A stretch of 64,000 bases of DNA from Mesostigma viride (lineage: Eukaryota; Streptophyta; Mesostigmatophyceae; Mesostigmatales; Mesostigmataceae), in NCBI GenBank assembly GCA_009746045.1, contig RPFO01000022.1, positions 4,570,702-4,634,701 on the forward strand, read 5' to 3'. The position numbers were made by a program, and so were the translations under genes. Under the pieces are notes generated by a model, which was not told the DNA's origin, ran no database searches, and saw only the letters and a list, made by a program, of their open reading frames with translations. Numbering within the stretch: position 1 is the first letter of the stretch; each line of letters begins with the position of its first letter. Positions 50,066 through 61,690 of the stretch are shown in pieces.

Positions 50066-50590
50066 TAATGCAGTTATTCCGGCCCGGCGTTATATTTCTC
50101 GCCACAGAGGCCGCATGTATTAATTGTCGTCCGCACCTATAATTAATTAAAGTTCTAGTTAATAAAATAATTAGCACGTGACTGCGTCACATGGGTGCCA
50201 ATACAGAGTAAAGGAACCTTCGACCCCTATACACAATGAGGAGGGGGTGTGCTCGAGCTTCTCTCACTGCCACAATTAAGTACTGTAGGGCAGGCCACAG
50301 AGCGCTCTCTCCACAGCAGGGTGCCGGGGAACAACACTTTGGGTGCAATACAACCATGCAGTACCATACTGAGAGGGCTGACGCATAGCTTATAAGGTGA
50401 GGTGGGCTCAAGACGTCGGCTAAGGCGCTAGAAAATGGCCACAATGAGCCATGGCTGAAAATGCCATCACATAGAATCTAAACAACTAGAGCTAAGTGGC
50501 TATGCTGAGCTATAATATGCTATAGACGTGCGCAATGATGCCTTATGCCTAAGCTGTCCCATTCCAACTGCCCCCATCTAGACAACTAGC
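50066..50590 (-). repeat. Retroposon end with CACGTGAC hairpin, otherwise non-coding
   Basis: On the minus strand GGTTCCTTTACTCTG, GGCACCCATGTGACGCAG, TCACGTG and an AT-rich tail (about 50160-50222) match the ends near 7980, 39470, 46378 and 51298. No gene supported. Confidence 0.45.
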
Positions 50591-50599
50591 TGGCTCTAT

Positions 50600-51060
50600 C
50601 CCTGGGGAGCCCGGGGTAGCTTCCACAGTTTGTTGTTGACATAAAGGTCCCCGCCCCACCAGTACACTCGCGGCTTCTTGGGGCTGGACTTGTGGCGGAT
50701 GAAGTTGGGCCACTGGTCACGGCGTTGAGCACTGCTGCTGGGCTGGCGTCAGGTCGTCATCAAGCGACCAGGGGGTGCACGCCAGCTTCTTGCGGCGAGA
50801 GAGGAACCGAACTCGGGCAGCGATGTCACTGAAGGTGTGGACCACTGGGGGTGGCCCAGCCGCACCTATATATCCAGCAACGCCAGCTGGTAGCGCCCAT
50901 GCCCTGAATGAGCACGTATGCAATCTACGGCATGCCGCCATCACAGCCTGTGCCATACGAATAGACTCGCATAGGAAAACTTTTAAGCTGACTCATCCTT
51001 TGCCTCGAGCTCAAACCTTGCATGCCCTCGGATCGATGCGAAGTGTGCCCGGGTCCTCTA
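50600..51060 (-). pseudogene. LINE ORF1-like fragment
   Basis: Minus-strand blocks VRFLSRRKKLACTPWSLDDD and LTPAQQQ, then in a shifted frame RRDQWPNFIRHKSSPKKPRV and YVNNKLWKL. The order (basic helix, DDDLTPAQ, then RxxxWPxF and a short C-terminal strand) is like the C-terminal domain of non-LTR ORF1 proteins. Same signature as 6840-6930. Broken. Confidence 0.55.
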
Positions 51061-51332
51061 TGCGACGACATGGTAAACAGCTCTCTATCATGCACTGCGC
51101 CGGTACCCAAGACGCCAGATCGAAGCGTACATCCTTTACTCGATCCTCCTAACGAGCCAGAGATCGACTCTTCTTTCGACCCAAGGAGATGTGCATGCAT
51201 GCACTGCGCATGGTCAAACCTCGTGTGGCCCCCGCCCGCCCGATTAGAGGCTCTCAACACTGTCAGTTAGCGCTTCCCAACCGTTCCTTGATTGGTACCC
51301 ACGTGACGCAGCCTACGTGCAAATGTAATAAA

Positions 51333-54300
51333 TCAGCGCTTCCCAATCGTTCCCTTCTCGATCCTCCGGAATGAAGGTCGCAGCGGCAGCTTCTTGGCCA
51401 CGCTGCTCTTGAATGAGACGTTGGCAGGGATGTTGCTCAGGGATGCCGATGGCTGCTGGACACCCCTTCCACCACCTTGCACATGGGACGGGGCCCCTTC
51501 ACTCATGTCCACTGGCTCAATCCCTGGGCCTGACGCAAGTTGCTGGCCATACCCACCCCTACCAGGGTATCCCCCCTGGCTGTTCAGGGTTGCGTCCGCG
51601 ACCTGCTGCAGCGAGGGCACAACAATCCTCGGTCTCCCTGCAGGCATGTGCCCACGCCCAGCGACGAGGCTAGCACGGGCCGGCGGGGCTGCGTACGCTG
51701 GCACGGTGGCCTCACCGGACGGGAGCTGGTTCTCCTTACCCTGCTCCGCCGATAGGCCCCCCGTGCCTTGTCTTCCTCCCATCCTCAAAGCCATGCCGGC
51801 GCTGGCAATGGACCGTTGTGGTGGCTCCCTGGAGGTCGTCATCGGGTCCTGGCCCAGTGGCCTGCCAGGGGCTTGCAGCCCCTGCGGCGAGTACGCATGG
51901 TCTCCTGGCGGCGGCTCTTGCTGCACCCACGGCGGTCGCTGGGCGGTCGGGAGTGAATAGTCACAGTCCGTAGTCGGCCCGTAGTCAGCCCTTGTCTCGC
52001 GTGGGTCCGAGATGTGCAGCAATGAGGCCGCAGTCACGATAGGTCCATCGCCCTCATCAAGGCAATCAGGGCCCCGGGCCGCCGCTGCTATCTGTGCCAT
52101 GGATGGCCGTCGACTGCCCGGCCAGCCACCGGCACCCCTGCCACTGACACCAGAGCTGCCACCACCACCTCCACCACCTCCACCACCTCCACCACCTCCA
52201 CCACCTCCACCACCTCCACCACCTCCACCAGCGACGCTTCCACCCGGACCACTGGCACCAACCATGGCACCTCGGCCGCCACCGCTGCCACAAAGACTGG
52301 CACTCATACTGACCCGGGCGGCGCGGCGAGGGTCTGTGGGTGGCCCAGCCTTGGCGCTGAGCCTGTGAATGTTGGCCCGGGAGGGAGGTGGATGACCCTC
52401 CCGAGCGGCTGACGTCGTCAGGAGCTGCTCGATGCCCGCTCCATAGGATGATGACACCTGCTGCGGCTGCAGCTGCGGCTGCGGCTGCGGCTGCGGCTGT
52501 GGCTGCTGCTGCTGCTGCGGCGGCGGCGGCGGCTGCTGCTGCTGCGGCTGCGGCTGCTGCTGCGGCTGCTGCGGCGGCGGCGGCTGCTGCGGCTGCGGCT
52601 GCTGCTGACGGGATTTGTCCAAAACCAACGGCGACCGCTGCACCGTGCTAGCCTGGGCCTGCGGCTGGGATTGCCCGGGCGGCGGCAGTTGCGTGAGCGG
52701 CTGCCCTGGCTGTGGAGAGACAATAGCAGCGCGCCCGTGCCGTGGTGCTGCGGACGCCATGAGTGGCGGGGGTTCGGGTGCGGTGGAACTGGAAGCACCC
52801 ATCTGTGTAGGTGTGAACAAGCTCCCATTTGCCGCCAAATAGCGGCGTGGGTGGGCAGGACCGCCACACGGTGATGCTGCCCCGTGAGGCATCGACGGGT
52901 CAAGGTTTGGGTTGTTATCCAGCAGGCCACTCGTGGCGGCCGTGTGCACCCAGGCGTCACCCTCCATGCTGACGTGGTCATAGGGCACCCCTGCGCCTGG
53001 CAGGGTAGGTGGGTGGATCATCTCGGCGGCGGCCGGGTTGGGGACAAACCTGCGACTCGAACGAGAACACGTGGGCAGACCAGGCCGTGGGAGTGGGGAG
53101 GATCAGGCACGATGTTCGTGGGGAGGATTAGGCCATGTTCATGGGTAGCATTAGGCAATGTTCGTTAGGAGGATCAGGCATGATGTTTGTGGGGAGGATT
53201 AGGCCATGTTCATGGGTAGCATTAGGCAATGTTCGTTAGGAGGATCAGGCATGATGTTTGTGGGGAGGATTAGGCCATGTTCGTGGGTAGCATTAGGCAA
53301 TGTTCGTTAGGAGGATCAGGCATGATGTTTGTGGGAGGATTAGGCCATGTTCATGGGTAGCATTAGGCAATGTTCGTTAGGAGGATCAGGCATGATGTTT
53401 GTGGGAGGATTAGGCCATGTTCGTGGGTAGCATTAGGCAATGTTCGTTAGGAGGATCAGGCATGATGTTTGTGGGGAGGATTAGGCCATGTTCATGGGTA
53501 GCATTAGGCAATGTTCGTTAGGAGGATCAGGCATGATGTTTGTGGGGAGGATAAGCTATGTTCGTGGGGAGGATATTTTTACTACTTGCTACTACTCTGT
53601 ACTTGCCTGTCATGCCATGGCTGCAAACGATGGCAAACCCTCAGCTTAAGACGAGAATACGACTTACAGCCAAGCCAGCTTAAAACATAATGAACTAAAT
53701 CTCGGTGTCTGCTATAAGCTGGTAGTGCTAGGGAAAACCGTTCCCAGATCTGCCATCATTACCTTCGGCCTTCCAACAGTTCGACCTAAAACTCATTCCG
53801 CCAGTAACCTTGCACGCAATTGTGATGGGCCATGCCCTTGATTGTAAACCATGCCCTCTATTGTGCACCATGGCCTCGATTGTGGACCACGCCCTCGATT
53901 GTGGACCACGCCCTCGATTGGGGACCATCCCCTCAATTATGGACCACGCCCTCGATTGTGGACCATGCCCTCAATAATGGACCACGCCCTCACCGTTGGC
54001 TGCGATCCACCAGCGACGCGATGGCCGGGTGCACGCCTCGTTCGAGGGAGAGCGGGTCAAAGGCATCCGATGTGACCTGCACCTTGTCCATGCCCGTTGT
54101 CCATGCCCGTTGTCCATGCACGTTGTCCGTGCACGTTGTCCGTGCAGGTTGTCCGTGCAGGTTGTCCATGCAGGTCGCCAATGCAGGTCGTCAATGCAGG
54201 TCGTCAATGCAGGTTAACAACGAGACAAGGTAACTAGGCTAGCCAAATGTACTTAGACTAGTAACATGTGCCACAGACTAGTAGGCCATGCAAGGGTACG

Positions 54301-57300
54301 CAAAGGTGGAGGGGAAGAGAGAAAAGGGGTTAACTGGCAAGGTCAAGTCAGATGAGGCAAGGCTGTCTATCTTTCCCTTGCTTCGCCTTGCCTCGCCTCA
54401 CCTGACTCGACCCTGCCGGTTCACCCCTTCCGCGTATGGGCGGGAAGGAGAGGGGAGGAGAGGTGAGGGGAGACAGTGACAAACAACGGAGATTTAGCAT
54501 CTCTCACTCACCTTGCCAAGGCTAGCTGATATCCTCTCGATCAGCTCCTCACGAGGTTTTATGGCGCGGGGGTCCACCGTGGGCACCGGCAGCAGCTGCT
54601 CTGCCGAGGAGATGCACTGCAGGCATCCATTAGAGTCGAGGACAAGGCACCATGGAACCTTGGTTACCCGTGTGACTGCCACCACCATGGCAGTAGGCCA
54701 CTGGCACTGGGATGATTGAACAAGGAACAATTGCAACCACCATGACAACAGGCATCTGACACAGCCATGATGAAACAAGGGTCAACCTGACCGCGATAAC
54801 GGCAATCACTGTTACAGCTGGCATTATTACAGCAGGTACTGATAAACCAGGCGCTACTACAGCAGGCACTACTACAGCAGGCATGATTACAGCAGGCACT
54901 ACTACAGCTGGCATTATCACACCAGGCACTAGTACAGCTGGCATTATTACAGCAGGCACTACAGCAGGCATCATTACAGCAGGCACTACTACACCAGTCA
55001 CCTTGAACACGGTATGGTGAACACAACAAAATAACCAGGAAGGAAAGTGTAAGGATAACGAGGACCTCACCTTGCAGAGGAGAGATGCGCCATCATCAGA
55101 GGGCAGCAGCAGCAGGTGCTCCACCACCCCTGGCAGGGAGCGGGGGCGGCGCGACAGCTGGTCGCATGAACACACCAGCCCCGCATCGCGCTGGTGGAGC
55201 GCCAGCACCATTGCGGAGAATACTGCGTGCGGGCGGCAGCAATATAATATGGTATTACGGAATTGCGGTATTCTAATGGTTATGCAGTATAAGACGATTG
55301 TAAGGGGTATCCCCACTACAGTATATTTTTGTATTATTGTGGGTAGGGAGCTAGAACTGGGCAACACGACCCTGAATGAGAACGGGTTGGTCTCGCAAAG
55401 CCCAGAGGCAAGGAGCGCCAGCACCAGCGAGCAGGCGTGTGGTTGAGCGACCATGGCAGCAGTATACGGTGGCAGGACAACCGAGCCAGCTCCAGTGCGG
55501 CTTTAGTCAATCTTGCAATCTAAATCAAATCTCATGATCACGTTGGAAATAACACCGCAACATTATCATTGCTAAGCCGTAGTGCGTTCAAGTATGTGGT
55601 TGAGCGGCCGCCTTAAAAATACACTGGAATAGTCATAGTCCAAGAGTGAATATGAGGGGGCCAGAAGATAGGCCAATGAGTGAGAGCGACCATGGAAAGA
55701 GTAGCAAGCGAGCCAGCACCAGCACGGGGAAGTTTGTGCGGGGAGCAGCAATTCAATAGTGGAGTGTAATAATGTTCAAAGGTGGGGTGTTGTTGTGTGT
55801 AAGGAGGTTGGTGAGGCTGGCTGTGCCCACTGGCAGTGAGTGCGTGAGAATTGGCGGTGGCAGGATGTCGAGCTTGTGGGGAGGGCTGCGGGCGGGCGGG
55901 CAGTAGCAGGAAAGCAGAAGCAGATGGGAGGTAAGGAGGGGAGGAGGCAATTGGGAGGTATTTGGGTGAGGAGGGGAAGAGGCATTTTGGTGAGGAGGGG
56001 ACGAGGCATTTGGGAGACCTTGAAGAGGGGATTGCGTACGGAGGTGAGGCAAAAGTGGGTAAGCAGGCGGATGACTGTGGCAGCGCCTGCATCAAGTAAC
56101 TGATTATTGATAGCACCAGCAATGCAGATCAAGACAGCGTGTATGGCTGCATTGCGGCAGCAGCATAAGAACGAGATTTACCATGAAGACTGGCCGGAAA
56201 TGACCGCACTGACAATCAAACATGTGTCAACGAGGAAACAACTGTGTGGGGGTGCTGCAGGTGAAAGGAAGTCGGTAGGCGGGTACACCACGGGCATCCC
56301 CTGACGTGAACCAAACCACCCGTTTGTTGCTGGCGGCCACCGCTTCGCAAAGGCTCTATCCCTTGCAAGGGGGTAGGGATGCTCCTTAGTCCTAGGATGA
56401 TAGCCCACCTACCTTCATCAGGGTCAAGCTCCTGCGATGTGGTGGGGTCGCCACCCACATCCTGGCTGTTTTCTTCCTCGAAGTCCACGTTGGGTGACGG
56501 GAGGAGGAAGTAAGGAAGCCCGTAGACGCTACCTGCGCTCGCCATGCAGGTACCATGTCCACGAAAGACATTGTGCCATAAAGAGATGTGACGGGGCAGC
56601 AGCCACGGGATTGCGGGTATTTGGGGGGGGGGGCATCCGGAGGACCGGAGGGTTGTCAATGGTGGAGTTGCGAGGGGAGAAGTAAGAATCAACCATGCCT
56701 TGGTGTCAGCATTCTCCATTAAACGTTTTCCATAGAGAATCTCATAATGCTGTGGGGCCTGGTAATGGAGGCACGGAGGCATATCACTGATCCAACCCCA
56801 TCCGGTTTTACGGGATTCATCACGTTTACCTCCAAATCGTACCGTGCAATCCTGACAAGATACCATTATCAACAAAGCAAGACCTGCCCAGGCACGAGGA
56901 CAAAGCCTGCCCAGGCACGATTCAAGAAACAATACAGGCTTGTTCTGTAGCCTTGTCCATCCAAGAGTTACCAGTCGTCAGCCTATACAAGAGTGTTTCA
57001 CCTACTTCACCCTTAAAAGACTGCCAGCAAGGAGCCCAACGCCTCCTGGACGACCTGCCAGCTTCTTCTAAGGCGCGGGATGTCAACTGCCATCACATCC
57101 CAGCAGGGATAGCGGTAGGGTGGCCGACAGCATTCCACGACAAACAAGACCCCCGCCCCTGCGGGTAAGAAAACCTATCACGTCTCAGTCTCTGCGACCT
57201 TGCACGGAATCTACTCTTGACCTATTCAAGCTGAACCTTTTTCCCGAAATTCTATACAACTCACCAGTCTTGTGCCAACTCTCCCATGTCTCCCTCTCAT

Positions 57301-59075
57301 CACCTCTTGAGGTGTCCACAAACTCACCCTCACTGAGCTTGCCCCAAATCTCCCATGACCCAGTCTTAGCTCAACGTTCTCATCGAAAATCTACACCACT
57401 CACTCTCACTGATCTTGCTCAGCGGCACGCAGCACACGACGTGCAGCACCGTCGGCGGGCCCCCCTCGCCACCCAAGTCCTCCCCCCCCCAAGCCCCCTG
57501 CGCCCCCTGCGCCCCCTGCGCCCCCAACCCCTCCCACGCAGCATCCTCTGCCGGCAGCAGCAGGCCTTGCCCCGCAGACAGCCCCACGCGCAGCGCATCA
57601 AGTGACCCCGCCGCCAGGGACCCTGAGGTCGCCGGGCCAGGGCCGAGAAGGGCCCATCCCGTGATTGGGCACCGCAGGGGGGCGGACACCTGGGGGTTTC
57701 CCTTGTGGTTGGTCCCACCAGGGGCAGTGGTGGTGGTGTAGGGATGGCCGTGGCAGGGGCAGACCTGTCACGAGGTGGGGGGGGGGCGGGGAGAGGGATG
57801 GCGGTGAAAGCAGAGCCAGTGAATGGGGAAGGAAGAGTGGGTGTTTGGAAGGGGGAGGGGGGGGGCGGACAGCCCATACAGGGATGAAAGTCATGCTAGT
57901 GGCTATGCGGGCGATTGTTACTTGCTCGTAATAAAAGTAATGTAATAAGCTATACAACAAGAAGAGCATGTTTGAAATTCCATTATGCTGCAGTTACAAC
58001 CAAATTTCTTGCAGCATTCTAAATATCTTTTCAACGTAGACCGTCAAGGTTGGCAGAACAAGCTGAAGTGACGAACGAAACAGGCAAACAGTTGTGCCTT
58101 GATTGATTCACAAAATCGACAAAAATTACAGTCACTGCTTGGCTGTTGTTTTTCCTGGCAAATTCAACCAGTCCACCTGGTATCACCAATTGGTATCGGG
58201 GGAGGGGCCCTGCCCAGCAAAACCGTCTTATGCGTGCTGCCCAGCAAAACCTTCTATTGGGCAGTGACCAGTAAGACGTTCTATTGTGCACTGACCAGCA
58301 AAGCCTACTATAGGGCGGTGACCAGCAAAACCTTTTATTGGGGAGGGACGCTGACCTGGCAGCGTGACACCACGTCGGCGTTGGAGACCAGATCCAGGAG
58401 CGCGGGCCGAAGGAGGGCGCCCAGCACTTTGATGGTTCCGAAAATAGCGTGGGGAAACGAGATGGAAACTTTGTTTCCCAGCGCAGGCGGCAAGAGCCAG
58501 CCCTTGACGATGTGCTGTAAAGCGATGAGATCCAACGGCGAACGACTCACGGTCACGTTGTCACATGTCCTGATCCTGTCCATGAACTCCATGGTCTGGA
58601 CGCCCTCAAGGAAGATCACCTCGACCGACAAGCAGTTCTGCGCCGCGTTCTCCAAGGCTTCCGTGCTCAGCCAGCCCAGCGGTGTGGCCGCAAACACAGT
58701 GACGATTCGCGTCGTGTTGAAAGGAACATCAGTCCAATCTTCTTCAAAAAGCGTCGCCACGCTGCATACCTCGGGTCCTGGTGAATCGAGATTCGAGATC
58801 GCCTCGTACCATCCTTTCAAGCCGCCACCAAGGCCCATGCCTGCTTTTTTGTTCATCATGACGGCGTCGTCACCGCCGCTCCGAACTATGACGGCCAGGC
58901 CTAGCATACCTAGGTCGAGCGCGCTTGTCAAACCATGCGAACAGGGCGCAGATAGCGCGATGAGATTGCTGAATTCTCGCAATGCCGCCTCAAAAGTCGC
59001 TAGCTGGCTGGCCAGTGATGCATCCTCCCTGTCAATCAAGTCTAGAAGAATAAAACGAGCAACTTTGTTTTCCAT
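51333..59075 (-). CDS. M1AP: M1AP-like protein (meiosis 1 arrest protein homologue), seven exons, long disordered C-terminus
   Basis: Exons in coding order: 59075-58356, 57689-57410, 56532-56413, 55222-55071, 54616-54512, 54076-53994, 53049-51333; GT-AG introns, phases close, 1058 residues. Residues 1-240 start with a hydrophobic strand (ARFILLDL), then a helix and SAPCSHGL, a VWA-like alpha/beta pattern. Blocks recalled from vertebrate M1AP appear in the same order: a HIVKGWL block, a YGLPYFLLPSP block (about 336-346), VFSAMVLALHQRD, EHLLLLPSDDGASLLCK, and FDPLSLERGVHPAIASLV. In mammals M1AP works with the ZMM factors TEX11, SHOC1 and SPO16 in meiotic recombination. Residues about 630-700 are Gln/Pro-rich and about 765-790 Gly-rich, a roughly 550-residue extension absent from the ~530-residue animal protein. 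Start chosen at 59075 because the in-frame ATG at 59132 lies before the expected transcription start. The homology call is from recall, not search. Confidence 0.7.
53093..53575. repeat. 70/71-bp minisatellite in M1AP intron 6
   Basis: About 6.5 copies of a 70-71-bp unit with GATCAGGCATGATGTTTGTG and AGCATTAGGCAATGTTCG. Copies differ by few substitutions and by G4/G3 length changes. Spacers are not unique, so it is not CRISPR. Confidence 0.9.
53846..54235. repeat. Short tandem arrays on both sides of M1AP exon 6
   Basis: 53846-53992: about seven units of 19-20 bp (GACCACGCCCTCGATTGTG), the last unit running into the exon 6 donor (CCACGCCCTCACCG). 54083-54215: about ten units of 12-13 bp (CCGTTGTCCATGC drifting to AGGTCGTCAATGC), starting next to the exon 6 acceptor. 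Confidence 0.8.
54790..55000. repeat. Tandem array in M1AP intron 4
   Basis: 15- to 30-bp units such as ACAGCAGGCACTACT and ACAGCTGGCATTATT, about 12 copies, non-coding. Confidence 0.8.
55223..57409. other. M1AP introns 3 and 2 (with exon 3 between)
   Basis: 55900-56030 is a GAGGAGGGGA-type diverged tandem. 57255-57400 contains echoes of the exon 2 end. 56690-56930 has a long minus-strand open frame (ISDMPPCLHYQAPQ) but the splice phase closes without it and no domain is recognised. Confidence 0.45.
58190..58350. repeat. 35-bp tandem array at the M1AP exon 1 donor
   Basis: Five units of about 30-37 bp (GTGACCAGCAAAACCTTTTA) end just before the exon 1 donor at 58355. The donor-spanning stretch GCTGACCTGGCAG is a loose relative of the unit, so the array may have started from the junction. 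Confidence 0.75.
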
Positions 59076-59147
59076 GGCGCTAGGGAAGCAACAAGGAAAA
59101 TGATAATAACTGCTCAGTCCGTCGCAAGGCATGTACAGATGTTGCTC

Positions 59148-59155
59148 CTTTTATA
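59148..59155 (-). promoter_or_regulatory. TATA box of the M1AP-like gene
   Basis: TATAAAAG on the minus strand, about 73 bp upstream of the chosen ATG at 59075. Initiation 25-30 bp downstream would fall near 59120-59125, after the alternative ATG at 59132, which supports the shorter start. Confidence 0.5.
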
Positions 59156-60452
59156 CGTCCCAGAGTCAAGCATTGTTTACCAGAAATGGCGGGCAGAGTC
59201 GTAAACAAACAGGGTTTACACTCTGTAGGCGAAGACACGAAAATGACAAATATAAACTTTCTTAAATCACATAAGTTGAGGCAACCTGCGCTAAGTAACA
59301 TGTTATGATGGCCATGACCATAAACAACACGCTCGGCTGCGCTCAGAGATTTCTACCTCGCGCGGGCCCAGGCAATTTGGACATGAACTACGCAGCCGTT
59401 GGCCGAGTGCATGATCACAGTTTTCGCAGCCATTTACCTAGATGCCGCGTCGGTGTTCCCGCTAGAATAGACGATTACCTACTGTAGCTAATCTCAACCT
59501 GGACTCGGGAAGCACTGCTAGAGCCACAAAAGCACCAGGAATGTAATGGCCATGGTTAGTAGCTGTCGGCTATCCCCTGCCCCGCGAAAAATCCTTTTTG
59601 CGTGGTTGTTTGTGGAGTTGGCGCGCAAACCCGAGCTGGGGCGGCATGCCACAGCAATCGAAATATCGGAAGATCTACCACGTGGCATTCTGCTACCAGT
59701 TTATGTCGACTCAGAAGTGGCGAATCGAGTGGCCGGTCATTCCACCATTCCGAGTTCGCAGACGTGCTCGGTGCTACAGAGCCACCCCTTGGCCACGCTG
59801 TCTTGTGTCTTTTGACTTTTGACCCGACGTGAGTGACCTACTACTGATTAGTCATTATTAGTCATTACATGAAGTGACGCTGCTCATCGAAAAAATGGAT
59901 CGTTAGCTCACGGTAGACTTTCTTTCGTTGCGGTCGGAACAATGGACGTTTATTGTGCACGGCACGGTGTGGTGTAACGTGCACGCCAACTTTTGGCACT
60001 CAATACAGCTTCAACACTCGAACGCAGCATCAACACAACAATGAAGACGCATGCGTCGCCGTCAACGGAAGAGGCCAGCGCAACTGAGAAAAAACACCAC
60101 GCAGATACTTGAAAGTGTTGGATTTTTTGTGCATTTGCCTAGCAGATTAAGATTGCATCTCGTAATTTAAGGCTGCGTGCAAAATAAAGATTCCAAGCAG
60201 AAATAACCACGCGTCTGTTTCCATTTCCAATATACGAATTCAACCGTTGAAGGCTGTCACCTAAGTCAATATCTACTGGCCTGCAGGAATGCGGCTTTCT
60301 TATTGTGCCTACCAGCCTGCAAACCTCATCTGAAGCAACCTTTCTGTCAATTCCGCTCGCTGGACGTCCGCCTATGTGCCCCCTGGGAACGGGGTGTCGT
60401 TTGGCAGCTTTGAGGCAGCCACTGGTGGTTTTCGGCTGAGACTCATCGAATC
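59156..60452. other. Divergent intergenic region between M1AP and NTAQ1
   Basis: The two genes are head to head, 1.38 kb apart. No further gene is supported. Short frames at 59546-59832 lack domains. Confidence 0.45.
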
Positions 60453-61352
60453 ATGAACGGAGAGGCTTTCACGTACACCAAATGTTATTGCGAAGAGAAT
60501 GTGTATCTGCTCTGCCAGAGCCTCGCCCAGCGCGGGTTGGCGGACGCCGCGATGCGCGACCTGTACGTCGTGTTCATCAGTAACCTGAACCGTACGGTCG
60601 CAGTCCACCGGCAGCGTTCAGGCCACGGCGACCACGGGCGCGTGATTTGGGACTACCACGTGATCTGCCTTCGAATCCCACTGGAACACGCTCCCCAGAA
60701 CATGGCCTCTCTCGACCGTCCCGGGTGCGCTGCACTCGTGTGGGACCTGGACACGACGCTGCCCCTCCCTGTCGACGCCCTGGAGTACCTGGGCAAGTGC
60801 TTCCTGGCCCCTGCGTTCGAGCGGCCAGCATACCGCCCCTTGTTCCGCATCGTCCCCGCCCCTCTCTTCCGAAAGGTGTTCTCCTCGGACCGCTCGCACA
60901 TGATCCGTGCCGATGGCTCCTGGTCCTCCCCGCCTCCTTCCTACCCTTGCATCCAGGCACCCGGCTCGACCTTCCCCGCGCACAACCTCGATGGTTTCAT
61001 CGACATGCATGCTGTGCCAGGTGGCACCACGTTAGAGGACCTGCTGGCGGGGGACAAGGACAAGAGCGATAGCACAGCTTTGAGAGCCGATGAGAGCCCA
61101 GAGCCGCGCGGCATCATGTCAGGGCACCTGCTGGAGGTGGACGACAGTAGTGGCACTAAGGATTTGGGCGACTTTGGTGATGGCCCATTGACTGGCATGG
61201 ACAGGGACCGTGGGATGCTTGGTCAACCTGAGGGCATGCCTGGCAACGGGCGTGAGTCGTATGGGGTGGTGGTAGATATCGGCCAGCTGACCGAGTTTCT
61301 GGTGGCAAGTGTCAGGCAGTACAAGGTGTCTGCACAGCTGGCCCTTGTGTAG
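60453..61352 (+). CDS. NTAQ1: Protein N-terminal glutamine amidohydrolase
   Basis: Deamidates an N-terminal Gln to Glu, creating a secondary destabilising residue that is then arginylated (Arg/N-degron pathway, cytosol and nucleus). Single exon, 299 codons. The family blocks are in order: YTKCYCEENVYLLC with the catalytic Cys13, FISN, the name-giving WDYHV with catalytic His69, WDLDTTLPLP with catalytic Asp98, ASDRSHM-like SSDRSHM, and the PPSYPCIQ block followed by the DGFIDM block. Animal and plant proteins are about 205-220 residues; here about 85 acidic, low-complexity residues are added at the C-terminus (from about 210), ending in VVDIGQLTEFLV, which resembles the normal family end (Y-LSEF). 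So the extra part is really an insertion before the last helix. The start ATG is 10 codons before the first catalytic block, as usual. Intronless, unlike its neighbours. Confidence 0.93.
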   Translation: MNGEAFTYTKCYCEENVYLLCQSLAQRGLADAAMRDLYVVFISNLNRTVAVHRQRSGHGDHGRVIWDYHVICLRIPLEHAPQNMASLDRPGCAALVWDLDTTLPLPVDALEYLGKCFLAPAFERPAYRPLFRIVPAPLFRKVFSSDRSHMIRADGSWSSPPPSYPCIQAPGSTFPAHNLDGFIDMHAVPGGTTLEDLLAGDKDKSDSTALRADESPEPRGIMSGHLLEVDDSSGTKDLGDFGDGPLTGMDRDRGMLGQPEGMPGNGRESYGVVVDIGQLTEFLVASVRQYKVSAQLALV

Positions 61353-61690
61353 TTCCATCACAGACAGCATGAAAACAAGTTGAAGGCAGAACGGATTGAA
61401 ACAGGTGATTTCTTATTAAGAACTGAAGCTTTCTTATTGGACCAAGGCTTATATTCCGTTAAATTTCCCTCGACTTACAAGTTGTGTGAGATCCCGTTTG
61501 GACCTGATATATGGTGTGAATGGCGCACTTGCAGCGTGTGTGGTGCGCACGTGTTTTGCATCGAGGGGCGTTGATCAGACCTAGCTCTCCCGACAAAACT
61601 ATGGGCTAGCTAGGTGCACTACATCGTGTCACAGGTTGTCTTGCATGCACCCTAGTTGTGTTTGTCTCGCTTGCCGGCCTGCATGCCCAT
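61353..61690. other. 3' flank of NTAQ1
   Basis: No gene or repeat recognised; no obvious poly(A) signal. Confidence 0.4.

Noticed and set aside
53093-53575. CRISPR-like regular repeats
   Set aside because: The 70/71-bp units are contiguous without unique spacers, lie in an intron of a eukaryotic gene, and no cas genes are present.
56216-56932. 238-codon minus-strand frame as an extra M1AP exon
   Set aside because: Only its 56413-56532 part has good splice sites and phase; the rest is intron, and the phase between exons 2 and 3 closes without it.
59076-59132. Upstream in-frame start of the M1AP-like protein at 59132
   Set aside because: It lies only about 16 bp from a TATA box, before the expected transcription start, and adds residues without similarity to the fold.
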